From contig JAJPKD010000174.1 of the NCBI GenBank assembly GCA_021323895.1, forward strand, positions 1 to 64,000: a stretch of 64,000 nucleotides of DNA, read 5' to 3'. The stretch's first letter is position 1; each line of letters starts with the position of its first letter. A program made the translations under genes and the position numbers. Positions 41,618 to 50,985 of the stretch are shown here, piece by piece. The DNA is from Acidobacteriota bacterium (lineage in GTDB: Bacteria > Acidobacteriota > Blastocatellia > Pyrinomonadales > Pyrinomonadaceae). A model generated the notes under the pieces. That model was given only the letters and a program-made list of their open reading frames with translations, was not told the DNA's origin and ran no database searches.

Positions 41618-43915
41618 TCAACGGCGTGGCTTTGCTGACGAAGCTCGCGATCGACAAAAGGCGATAGCCTGTTCGATCTGCGCGGCCTGTTCGGATGCTT
41701 GCGCCGCGCGAGCCAGATTCAGCGCGGTTTCAAGCCGGGCGATCGCATTCTCGAAGAGACTTGCGTTGATGTAAGCCTGGGCCAAATGCAACTGCATCTC
41801 AATGGACTCAGGGGCGAGTCTTGCCGCCGTCTCGTACTGCGATGCTGCTTCAGCCTGCCGGCCCAAACGCATCAGCACGTCCCCGAAGTTCACGCGAATG
41901 CCCGCATTGTCGGGCTGTAGCTGGACAGCACGATTCAAGTGTTCGATCGCCGCGTTGTGATCTCCCTTTTCATCGAGAGCGATCGCCAGATTACTGTGCG
42001 TCCCGGCATCATCGGGCTTTAGTTTCAATGCGCCTTCATAATGTTGAATCGCCTCGTCCAGCTTTCCGTTCTGCTGTAGAGCAATGGCGATCCCGTTGTG
42101 CGTGGCGGCGTCATTCGGATCCAATTTGAGCGCGGCTTGGTATTCCACAATTGCGTCGGAGCGTTTGTCAGCGCGCGTGAGCGCATTGCCCAAATTGCGA
42201 TGAATCGGGGCCACGTCAGGTCGAATACGCACAGCCTCGCGAAAGTGTTCGATCGCACCGAGTGGCCTGCCGGTTTCCAGCAGTGTCAAAGCCATGGCCG
42301 CATGAGCGTCAAAGAAATTCGGCATCAATTTGGTCGCCGCATCGAATTCGTCGAGCGCTTCGTCTTTTCGCCCGGCCGAATTTAACGCCACGCCCAGACT
42401 GAAATGCGCCGGCGCGTAATCCGGAGATTCCTTCACCGCATCCTGGAGCATTGGGATAGCGTTGCCAAGCTGGCCCATGCGCATCAACTCTTCGCCCACG
42501 TTGATTTTCGTTTCGTCAGCGAACGTGCGCGGCCAGACATTGATTGGCACCGCAACGACAGCCGCGACGATGAGGGCCGGCAGCCAATCTCGCTTTGCGC
42601 CACGCCAAATCGTGGAAATCGACGAGAGCCCGGCCGCAGCAAACATAATCGCGATCGGAATCAGCGGATATCGATATCGCGCCACGACGTAGAAGATCGC
42701 GACGGCCAAAGCAAGTCCCGCAAACATTGCGTAAAGAACCCAGAGCCGGCGCCAATCTTTTCGCATGAGCCATGCGCCGAAAACAGCGAGCGGCAGAATG
42801 ACGCCAAAGCTGAACCATAAGAGACTGCGCAGCAGCAGCGAATAGCTCGAATATGCTTCGAGCGATTCAGTATCGACGAGTTCTTTCGCCGTAAACGTCA
42901 ACAGGAACTTTCGGCCCATCAAACGCAGCCATTCACCGGGTTGGCTCTTGGCGTAATCAAGCGAACGACGGACCCAATAATTCGAGATCTCATTTGGCGA
43001 GAGCTTGCGACCGAGCGCCGTCTCGGCTAACTGGCGTGCGTCGTCTCTTTCGTAGGCTGCATTGCCATGACCTGGGACGAGAGGCTCGTATGAACCGCTG
43101 GCGCCGGGATGGTTTCCGATATAAAGATTCGATCCGAGCTGCGAAGTCGAGATCAGAAATTCACCACCGACTCGATAATTACGAAAGCCAACCGGCAGCA
43201 GCACGATCGCGATTCCAGCCGAAAAGATCGCGGCCCAGCCGATTCGTTTGGTCATCCGCGATTCGCGAAAACTGATCAGCAGCCAGACGATTGCAATTGG
43301 AATCAGCACGCGCGCGTTCTCGCGATTTAGTGTTAGCAATCCGAGCGCAACTCCCGCGCACAGCAACCAAATCCATTTTCGGCGCCCGAGAAACAAAGCG
43401 AGCGACGCCAGGATCGCCGTCATCAGAAACAGATCCAACGACGATTTTTGAATCAAGCCATCAAAGAAGATCGCGGGCGGATAGATCGCCAGCAGCGCCG
43501 CACTAATCAGACCAACGCGCCAATCGAAGAACAGCTTGCCCGCGATGCCGAGCAACGCGCACGAGACACCACCCAGCAATGCCTGCACAATTCGAACGAC
43601 GATTAACTGATGTCCGGCAAGCTTGAAAATAATCGCGAGGAAGTATGGATACAGCGGTGTCTGATAGAACACGTCGTGACCGATCCATTGACCGCCGGCA
43701 ATTTCCTGCGCCCACGAATCATATTGCCGCGCATCGCCGATGACTACCGCAAGCAGAGGACCCTGGCGCAGCTCCTGGAGGTAAATGACTCGAAAGACGA
43801 AAGCGAGGATGGCGATCAGAAAAAGAAACAGCAGCCATCTGTCACTGCGCGCTCGCTGAAGAAAATTGGTATGGAACGGCAAGGCCGGTAGCCTGACTGA
43901 TTGCCGCGGAAGCAA
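41618..43915 (-). CDS. GT39-like membrane glycosyltransferase with C-terminal TPR array
   Basis: N-terminal multi-TM region with DARQYDSWAQEIAGGQWIGHDVFYQTPLYPYFLAIIF; C-terminal TPR units (YAPAHFSLGVALNSAGRKDEALDEFDAATKLMPN...). Confidence 0.85.
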   Translation of the reverse strand: MLPRQSVRLPALPFHTNFLQRARSDRWLLFLFLIAILAFVFRVIYLQELRQGPLLAVVIGDARQYDSWAQEIAGGQWIGHDVFYQTPLYPYFLAIIFKLAGHQLIVVRIVQALLGGVSCALLGIAGKLFFDWRVGLISAALLAIYPPAIFFDGLIQKSSLDLFLMTAILASLALFLGRRKWIWLLCAGVALGLLTLNRENARVLIPIAIVWLLISFRESRMTKRIGWAAIFSAGIAIVLLPVGFRNYRVGGEFLISTSQLGSNLYIGNHPGASGSYEPLVPGHGNAAYERDDARQLAETALGRKLSPNEISNYWVRRSLDYAKSQPGEWLRLMGRKFLLTFTAKELVDTESLEAYSSYSLLLRSLLWFSFGVILPLAVFGAWLMRKDWRRLWVLYAMFAGLALAVAIFYVVARYRYPLIPIAIMFAAAGLSSISTIWRGAKRDWLPALIVAAVVAVPINVWPRTFADETKINVGEELMRMGQLGNAIPMLQDAVKESPDYAPAHFSLGVALNSAGRKDEALDEFDAATKLMPNFFDAHAAMALTLLETGRPLGAIEHFREAVRIRPDVAPIHRNLGNALTRADKRSDAIVEYQAALKLDPNDAATHNGIAIALQQNGKLDEAIQHYEGALKLKPDDAGTHSNLAIALDEKGDHNAAIEHLNRAVQLQPDNAGIRVNFGDVLMRLGRQAEAASQYETAARLAPESIEMQLHLAQAYINASLFENAIARLETALNLARAAQASEQAAQIEQAIAFCRSRASSAKPRR

Positions 43916-43951
43916 TAGCAGCGGCGAAGTAAGATCGATTCGCGAAACGAA

Positions 43952-44695
43952 CTAATACTCAAGTTCACCCTGATAGTTCATGTTTGCAATCTTGAAGCGA
44001 CGATCGATTTTTATGCCGCCGGGAAATTGCGCGAAGAAGCGAAGTTCGGTGGTGTTGGGTTCTACAAACGGCTTTTGATCAGGGAAACGTAGAAAGATGA
44101 ATCTCGCGCCGAAGCCGTCCTTTCCCGGCGGCACGTACTCTTCAAGGAAGAGTTGCTTGCCGTCATTGCGCTGCAGATAAGTGTTGTTCTTAAGTGTGCC
44201 GGTCACGGCGCTGTTGAATGCCTGCATCACGCGATTGCCATATCGCTGATCGTTTGATTCATAAGCGACGGTGACAATGATCGAGTTCTCCGCCTTTACT
44301 TCCGCGAAGTTGCGCAGCCTTTCAACTGCGTCATCGGGTAATTTCTGTTGCAATATTAACTGCCGCGCGTGCGCTTCTCTGATGGGCCGGGCCGAGAAAA
44401 GACGCACGTGATACTTGATATCAATTGCCTGGTTGGTTGCGCCCTGTGCCTCGCGGGAACCCGTGGTTGAGGTTACGCCGGCGCCATTTACTCCGGGCGC
44501 GCTGGTGGGTGAAAAGAACGATTGCGAAGTATCGGTTTCAACTTGCGTCTGCGCCCACGGCGAATCTTCGAGGATCTTCTGGGCTTCTTTCTTAGACCAG
44601 TCGGTCCACGGCTTCTCGGCTTTTTGCGCAAAGGCTGCCGATAGCACGAGCAAAGTTGCGACTGAAACGCCCACCATAATGTTAATGGTTTTCAT
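43952..44695 (-). CDS. Secreted protein, tandem paralog 3
   Basis: KPWTDWSKKEAQKILEDSPWAQTQVETD...VRLFSARPIREAHARQLI...FKIANMNYQGELEY. Confidence 0.75.
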   Translation of the reverse strand: MKTINIMVGVSVATLLVLSAAFAQKAEKPWTDWSKKEAQKILEDSPWAQTQVETDTSQSFFSPTSAPGVNGAGVTSTTGSREAQGATNQAIDIKYHVRLFSARPIREAHARQLILQQKLPDDAVERLRNFAEVKAENSIIVTVAYESNDQRYGNRVMQAFNSAVTGTLKNNTYLQRNDGKQLFLEEYVPPGKDGFGARFIFLRFPDQKPFVEPNTTELRFFAQFPGGIKIDRRFKIANMNYQGELEY

Positions 44696-44729
44696 ACGCG
44701 CGCCTTCCGTGATCTCGAAACGCAGTCAG

Positions 44730-45509
44730 TCAGTACTCAAGTTTCTGATCGAAAACCATATCACTGACTTTGTAACGCATGTCGAGTTTGAAAGAATCGT
44801 TGAACTGGGCAAAGAACCTCACGCTGCCGCTGTCGGATTTCAAGAACGGCTCGCCATCGACCAGCCGCGGGAAGATAAACTTCGCGCCGAGGCCATCAGA
44901 AATCGGCGGCAGATATTCCATCAGAAATAATCGCTTGCCATCCTGACGTTCGAGGTACGTAGTGTTTTTTAAGGTGCCGGTCGTCGCGCTGTTGATTTGC
45001 TGCATCACGGGCCCCGAGAAACGTCGATCGTTTGAATCAACCGTCACGGCAATCACCACGTACGAGCTGAAGTCGCGCTCCACAAACGCCTGAAGCTGCT
45101 GCGCCAACTCTTCCTTCTTGTTTTGCTGTGAAGAGAGGATCATTTTCGCGAACGCCTGGCGAATGGGACGCGCCGAAAGAAAACAGATGCGATAGGAAAC
45201 GTGAATCTCTTCGTTCACGGCACCGCGATCGGTGCGATTGTTGTTTACGCTTTGCTGGGACGTGGAGGGAGCGCGCGAAGCAGCCTGGCCGACCGCCGAC
45301 GTTCCTGGTTTCGTCGGCGAATAGAACATCTCGGAAGCGTCTGTGTCCACTTGCACTTGCGACCAGGGCGAGTTTGAAAGCAATCGTTCCGCGTCCTTGC
45401 GCGACATCTCCATCCAAGACGAATCTTTCCGCTGCCCCGATGCCACGATTGCCAGCAGCAACGAAGTCACGATGATGGCTAGTGAGGAAATTCGAAATCG
45501 AAGTTTCAT
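44730..45509 (-). CDS. Secreted protein, tandem paralog 2
   Basis: SSWMEMSRKDAERLLSNSPWSQVQVDTD...CFLSARPIRQAFAKMIL...YKVSDMVFDQKLEY. Confidence 0.75.
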   Translation of the reverse strand: MKLRFRISSLAIIVTSLLLAIVASGQRKDSSWMEMSRKDAERLLSNSPWSQVQVDTDASEMFYSPTKPGTSAVGQAASRAPSTSQQSVNNNRTDRGAVNEEIHVSYRICFLSARPIRQAFAKMILSSQQNKKEELAQQLQAFVERDFSSYVVIAVTVDSNDRRFSGPVMQQINSATTGTLKNTTYLERQDGKRLFLMEYLPPISDGLGAKFIFPRLVDGEPFLKSDSGSVRFFAQFNDSFKLDMRYKVSDMVFDQKLEY

Positions 45510-45516
45510 CGTCTGC

Positions 45517-46275
45517 TCAGTATTCCAACTTACCGTCGTACATCATGTCCGCAACTTTGAAGCGGCGGTTCACCTTAACAACTTTGCTCAACTCAATATA
45601 GACACGGACTTCACCGCTGCCGGCGTCGATGAATGGCGCGCCATCCAGCGTGCGTGGAAAGATGAATTTGGCGCCCATTCCATCCTGAATCGGCGCGCGA
45701 TAATCCGTGAGCGAAACTCGCTTGCCATCTTTGCGCTCAAGGTAGCTGGTGGTCTTCAGCACGTTGGCGTCGGCGCTGGCAATCTCCTGCATGGCGGGCG
45801 CGAGCCGTTTCTTGTCCGTGCCATCGATAAGCAACGTGACCACCACATAATCCGCAAAGTCTCGATCGACAAAGGTCCTCAGCTCGGCGACTTTCTCTTT
45901 AGCCAGCTCAGGCCGCTGCAATTCGATCATGCGAATGAAGGCCGCGCGGACCGGACGAGCTGAAAGAAAGGAAACCCGATAGTTGACCGACAATGCCGCG
46001 CTCTTTCGTCCCAAAGTTTCGCCAGACTCGGAAGCGTTCTTCTGCGCGTCGGTCATTACCATGTTAGCGGTGCTTCGGTTTTCCGCGGCCGTGGTGATTG
46101 CCGGGCCGGCCGTGCTGGTCTCGCTCAAATCTTTTTGCGTCTGGGCCCAGGGCGAATCAGTCAGTATCTTGAGGGCTTCCTTTTCGTTCCACTCGGTCCA
46201 GGGTTTGGTCTTCTGAGCTGATGCTGAAACGGCGAGCAAAGCGATAAAGATCGCGACAGTTAGAGTTCTTTTCAT
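45517..46275 (-). CDS. Secreted protein, tandem paralog 1
   Basis: MKRTLTVAIFIALLAVSASAQKTKPWTEWNEKEALKILTDSPWAQTQ...VSFLSARPVRAAFIRMIE...FKVADMMYDGKLEY. Confidence 0.78.
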   Translation of the reverse strand: MKRTLTVAIFIALLAVSASAQKTKPWTEWNEKEALKILTDSPWAQTQKDLSETSTAGPAITTAAENRSTANMVMTDAQKNASESGETLGRKSAALSVNYRVSFLSARPVRAAFIRMIELQRPELAKEKVAELRTFVDRDFADYVVVTLLIDGTDKKRLAPAMQEIASADANVLKTTSYLERKDGKRVSLTDYRAPIQDGMGAKFIFPRTLDGAPFIDAGSGEVRVYIELSKVVKVNRRFKVADMMYDGKLEY

Positions 46276-46420
46276 AACGCCTCGCAGTGAATGATTTGGA
46301 ATTGTATTGGTAGAGCGCAAACATCTTCCGGTCGGACGAAAAGTTGGCTGATTCTTTCAAATCAACGCAGCGAACGCAAGCGATTTATTATTGCTATGCG
46401 CACGTGGCTGGACGGGAAAA

Positions 46421-46450
46421 AGGGAGAGGAACCCGAAAGTTCCTCTCCCT
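46421..46450 (-). terminator. Intrinsic terminator (minus strand)
   Basis: AGGGAGAGGAAC-ccgaaa-GTTCCTCTCCCT followed by TTTTTCCC on the minus strand. Confidence 0.85.
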
Positions 46451-46476
46451 GAAACAAAGCATCATTTATCGACGCT

Positions 46477-49400
46477 TTAGAAGTTAAGTCTCAACACAAG
46501 CTGGATGAGACGGCCACCCGGATCGTTCGTGGTTGACACGTCCTGATAAGCCGCCGTGTAACGACCGAAGAAGCCAGAAGTAAGACCTCCCGGTGCGTTG
46601 ACGTCGTTGTTAGCGGCGCCGACGATCCAGTTGATGTTGTTAAAGGCGTTCAAGGCTTCCGCGCGCATTTCCAAATTCAAACGCTCGGTGAACCTGATCT
46701 TCTTCACCAGGCTCAAATCAAAGCGGAAGAACGCTGGGCCTTTGAGGACCAAGTTGTTGAATCCGCATTGACCATTGTAGCCCTGGGTGCAGTTATTGAA
46801 CCCAGCCGGGGCGATGAAGCGTCCCGTTGGTGCTCCCTGCGTATAGACAGCGCCCGCCGAAGTGAAGCTGACGTTGTTAGCTTTGAAGGTGTTCTGGCGA
46901 ATATCGAACGGCAGGAAGTAAACCTGACCGCTGAAAGCGCTGCCGTCTGAATTTGGTTGGTCACGATAGACACCAACCGCATTCTGTAAGTCCTTCTTGG
47001 ACATACCGACGAGCTGAACGTTGCCAAAGCTAAACGGCGAGCCGCTCTGGATGCGAACGTTGCCGTTAAAGGTCCAACCGCCCAAGAATCCGTTCACGAT
47101 GCCGTGAGCGTCCGAAAGGAAAGTCTTCCCGCGGCCAACCGGCAACTCGTAAATGAAGTTTGTCTTGAACGCCTGCGTGATATCGAAAGGCGCCACGTCC
47201 CTGCGCAGATGAAAATCGCGCAAGGTCGCCGGCTGATCGAATACTACCGAGCTGCTGGCGTATGAATTTACGAGCGCTTTGCCAAACGTGTAGTTGGACT
47301 GAATCAGCAAACCTTGCGACATGCGACGACGGAATTCAACCGTCACCGCGTCATACCAGGTTTGGTTGTTGTTGGTGATTAGGAACGCGCCACCGCGTTT
47401 GCCGGGGTTGACCAAAAAGAAGTTGGCTGGAACTCCCCAAGCAGTTCGGTTCGGTCCAAACGTTGCTTCATTGGTTGCTGAGGCCAGGGTTCCCGCGAAG
47501 CCGCCGCAGCAACGTCGGCCACCCGGATCCGGATTGAGCGGATTCAGGAAACCCAGCAAGGTGGTATTAGCCCATAGCGTGCTCGCGTAGTGCGCCGGAT
47601 TGTTTACATCGGCGGGAGCGCCGCCAACCGTTGTGCTCTGAAACTGCTTGAACAGAATCGGCAAGGGAACGGTACCGGTGCCGGCCCCGAAGTATTTCAT
47701 TGTGAACCCGCGACCAGCGGCAAGATTCGCGAGCGCGTTACCTTGGGCGCGCTTGAACTCATCGAGGAACCCATTCTCGAAGACATTGACCTCATTGAGA
47801 TCTACTTGTCTCCAGAGCTGATGGCCGCGATTCCCAACGTAGCGAATTTCGAAGACGTTGTCCTTGTTGATTTCGCGCTGGATGCCCAACGTCCAGGATT
47901 CAACATAGCCCGTCTTGAGGTTCGGTAAGAACCCGTTGACTGAGTCGGTGATGAATCCCGTATTGGGAAAAGTCGGCGCGCTGGGCAGCGTCCCTGCCGT
48001 TGTTCCAAATGCCGGGGGCGCGGGCAAACCGTTGCGGAAATAATTTCCAAAGGTCAACGCATACGGAGTTCCGGTGATGTTCTGTGTCGCGTCAATGGTC
48101 TGACCAGGGTTCGCAGCCATGATGCTCAAGAACGTGTTCGTACCTTCGCGCACGTAGGCCATCGAGAAACCGCCGCGCAGGACTGTCTTACCTGAATCGC
48201 CAACCAGTCTCCGCAACATGCCGTGCTTGAAGTTCGGACTCCAGGTGAAGCCTACGCTCGGAGCAAAGTTTCCATACTGCGTATTGTAAGTCTTGGCGCC
48301 TTTCGGGAACTGCGTGAAGGTGCTTGGTCCACCTGATAACGTTCCCGGCTTGAACAGATTTCCTTCGCCAGATTCGCCGAACAATCCCGCATAACTAACC
48401 TGAGTTAACGTATTGTTCAGTGATTGGAAAGGCCCTTGAACTTCCCAGCGCAAACCACCCGTCAGAGTAATGTTTGGCCGGAAGCGCCAGGTGTCCTGAG
48501 CATAGATACCGTACTCCTGTTGCTGAGCGCGGCTCGTGAACTGACCCTGGACGGTGTATTTGTTGGTGTCTTCGCTCAAGCCCGCATATCGAGCAATCGA
48601 GGAAATGCGCCCCGTCAACATGGCATAAAAGTTCGCGGCGTTTGCCTGCTGACTAACCGTAGGCTGCAACGACGCGAACGCGTTGAATGCAGTCGCATCA
48701 CCGGCGAGGGTTGAACTGACACCAAAGTTAACCTGCGGCACTACAGTCTGGTCGACAATCCATAGATTGATTCGCGTGAAGCTAGTGCCAAAGTTGAACG
48801 AGTGATTGCCGTGGACCCAGTTCACGTTATCGGTGAACTGCTTCACCGGTGAGTTGCGGCGTTCCGGCGCGCGCGTCGCGGTAGCCGTGTTCACGCCAAA
48901 GCCGGGACTGTTGATGTTCAGACTGGTGAACCCCTGATTTTCGAATTGGGCCGGCGTGACTTCCGCAAAGAAGAAACTGGTGCCACCCACCAAGCCAAAA
49001 CGGGCTTCGTTAGTCAGATTTGGCGAAAGGGTCCAACGCCAGGCCGACGTGTTCGAGAAACGATTTGACGTCTGCGCCGCGTGATTTGGGAATCCCGGGA
49101 AGACCGGATCGACTGAGTTGAGAAAATCCGCCACCGAGTCGAACTGCTGATAGTTCGAAATGTTCTCGAGGTGATGTTTCTTTCCCAGGTTCGCATCCAA
49201 TCTAACTGTCGGGAACCGGCGCGTCTGGCCGCCGATATTAAAGAAACCGAACTGCTGAAGATTGGGATTGCTGGCCACGTTTGTGAAGACCGCGTTCACA
49301 CTGTTCGCCGCCGATCGAATGCTATTAAGAAGCGTCCGGATCGTCGGATCGAGAGTGTTAATCAAGCCAGCCGTTCCCGCCATCGCCAAAACGTCAACCG

Positions 49401-50505
49401 AGCAGGTCCTGGTGGTTCCCGTGGTGCAAGTTACACCGGCGGGAGGAGCATAGGTTTGACTGGTCGTGTTGAATCTGTAGATGCCGCTCGCCGCATCACT
49501 CGTATAAATGGTTCTGGTGCGCTGCGGACTTCTTTCCGGTAAGCGATACTCTTCGTAGTTCACGAAGAAGAAAGCCTTGTCCTTGCCGCTGAATAATTTC
49601 GGGACCGAAATCGGACCACCAACTTTCACGCCAAACTGATTCAAAAGGATGCGCTGCTGCGGGGCCTTGTGCGTCACCGGATCCGCCGCGAGATCGCGAT
49701 TATTGAACCAGTAGTTCGCATTCAATGCCGGATTGCGGTGATACCAGTAGCCGCCGCCGTGATAATCGTTCGATCCGCTTTGGGTAACGAACTTGATTTG
49801 CACGGCTCCTTCCGCGGAACTTTCCGCGCCGGGATTTGATGTCGAAACTGTTACCTCATCAATCGCATCGGTCCGTGGGCGGATATAAGTAAAGAAACCG
49901 TCGGATGATTTGAGCAAGTTGTCCTGAACATTGATGCCATCGATCGTGATGTTCAGCGCACCCTTCGGCAATCCATTGACGGAAGAACTTCGCGGACGTC
50001 CAGGTGTGGTCGTGCCGGGCAGCGCCAACACCAGGTCAAGCGCATCACGCGACACGGTCGGGATATCCGTAATCTGACGGCCGGTAAGCGTGGTACCGAT
50101 CGTGGCCGTTTGGGTTTGCAACAATTCACCACCGCCGACGATTGTTACCGTCTCGTTCGGCGAACCAACTTCCAGCGCCACCGCGATGCTTGAAGGTTTA
50201 CCAACGTCGATCTTGATGTCGGTGACTTTCGACTGCTTGAAATTCTTGACAGATATCGTCGCCGTATAGGTTCCGGCTCCGAGTACGGGCACCGTAAACA
50301 CGCCCTCGCCGTTAGTTCGGGCCGTGACCTCTTGCCCAGTTTCGGCATTTTTTACGACGACCGTAGCGCCCGGAACGACTGCGCCGTTGGGGTCAGTTAC
50401 GGTTCCGGTGAGCGATCCCGTTGATGTGGTCTGCCCAACAATTGGCAAGCCACAGAGCGCCAGGATCGCGAGAAAAACGAAAAACTTCGAAAGCGAATTT
50501 CTCAT
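46477..50505 (-). CDS. TonB-dependent receptor (Oar-like) with CarboxypepD_reg domain
   Basis: MRNSLSKFFVFLAILALCGLPIVGQTTSTGSLTGTVTDPNGAVVPGATVVVKNAETG...GRQITDIPTVSRDALDLVLALPGT...; terminal LVLRLNF. Confidence 0.93.
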   Translation of the reverse strand: MRNSLSKFFVFLAILALCGLPIVGQTTSTGSLTGTVTDPNGAVVPGATVVVKNAETGQEVTARTNGEGVFTVPVLGAGTYTATISVKNFKQSKVTDIKIDVGKPSSIAVALEVGSPNETVTIVGGGELLQTQTATIGTTLTGRQITDIPTVSRDALDLVLALPGTTTPGRPRSSSVNGLPKGALNITIDGINVQDNLLKSSDGFFTYIRPRTDAIDEVTVSTSNPGAESSAEGAVQIKFVTQSGSNDYHGGGYWYHRNPALNANYWFNNRDLAADPVTHKAPQQRILLNQFGVKVGGPISVPKLFSGKDKAFFFVNYEEYRLPERSPQRTRTIYTSDAASGIYRFNTTSQTYAPPAGVTCTTGTTRTCSVDVLAMAGTAGLINTLDPTIRTLLNSIRSAANSVNAVFTNVASNPNLQQFGFFNIGGQTRRFPTVRLDANLGKKHHLENISNYQQFDSVADFLNSVDPVFPGFPNHAAQTSNRFSNTSAWRWTLSPNLTNEARFGLVGGTSFFFAEVTPAQFENQGFTSLNINSPGFGVNTATATRAPERRNSPVKQFTDNVNWVHGNHSFNFGTSFTRINLWIVDQTVVPQVNFGVSSTLAGDATAFNAFASLQPTVSQQANAANFYAMLTGRISSIARYAGLSEDTNKYTVQGQFTSRAQQQEYGIYAQDTWRFRPNITLTGGLRWEVQGPFQSLNNTLTQVSYAGLFGESGEGNLFKPGTLSGGPSTFTQFPKGAKTYNTQYGNFAPSVGFTWSPNFKHGMLRRLVGDSGKTVLRGGFSMAYVREGTNTFLSIMAANPGQTIDATQNITGTPYALTFGNYFRNGLPAPPAFGTTAGTLPSAPTFPNTGFITDSVNGFLPNLKTGYVESWTLGIQREINKDNVFEIRYVGNRGHQLWRQVDLNEVNVFENGFLDEFKRAQGNALANLAAGRGFTMKYFGAGTGTVPLPILFKQFQSTTVGGAPADVNNPAHYASTLWANTTLLGFLNPLNPDPGGRRCCGGFAGTLASATNEATFGPNRTAWGVPANFFLVNPGKRGGAFLITNNNQTWYDAVTVEFRRRMSQGLLIQSNYTFGKALVNSYASSSVVFDQPATLRDFHLRRDVAPFDITQAFKTNFIYELPVGRGKTFLSDAHGIVNGFLGGWTFNGNVRIQSGSPFSFGNVQLVGMSKKDLQNAVGVYRDQPNSDGSAFSGQVYFLPFDIRQNTFKANNVSFTSAGAVYTQGAPTGRFIAPAGFNNCTQGYNGQCGFNNLVLKGPAFFRFDLSLVKKIRFTERLNLEMRAEALNAFNNINWIVGAANNDVNAPGGLTSGFFGRYTAAYQDVSTTNDPGGRLIQLVLRLNF

Positions 50506-50985
50506 TTGGGGCTCCTCCGAATGTCTGATTTCAAAGTAGCCTGACGGCCACTTAACAAAGAGTTGGACTCTCAAGAAGTTGTCCCGAAAGATCGGTTGTA
50601 TTTAGTGAAAACCGAGACTAACTGTGGATACCAGCGTGAGGATAAAATGCAATTAATAGGCCAACATTCCTGCGTGGCCCAACCCGCGTGAATCCTATGC
50701 TTCACGAACGCGGCGTGTTCAATCTGTTTTGTTTTCTGTAGATAAATACGAAAACTTGGATATAAGACGGCCTTGCTGCTCCCAACGACAATCAATTCTC
50801 CGCGCTCAGAAAACCGAGCGCCAGATTAACCACCGAACTTACCCGGCCCATTAAGAAATTTGATATCCAATCAGCGCCTCTCTCCGAGATTTCGGTATTG
50901 TTAGCAAAATATCATCGCGGTCAATATAATCTGCGTCTAACCTTTCGAAGACCACGCCCGACGAAACGAAAGTTCAGGAGGAATC

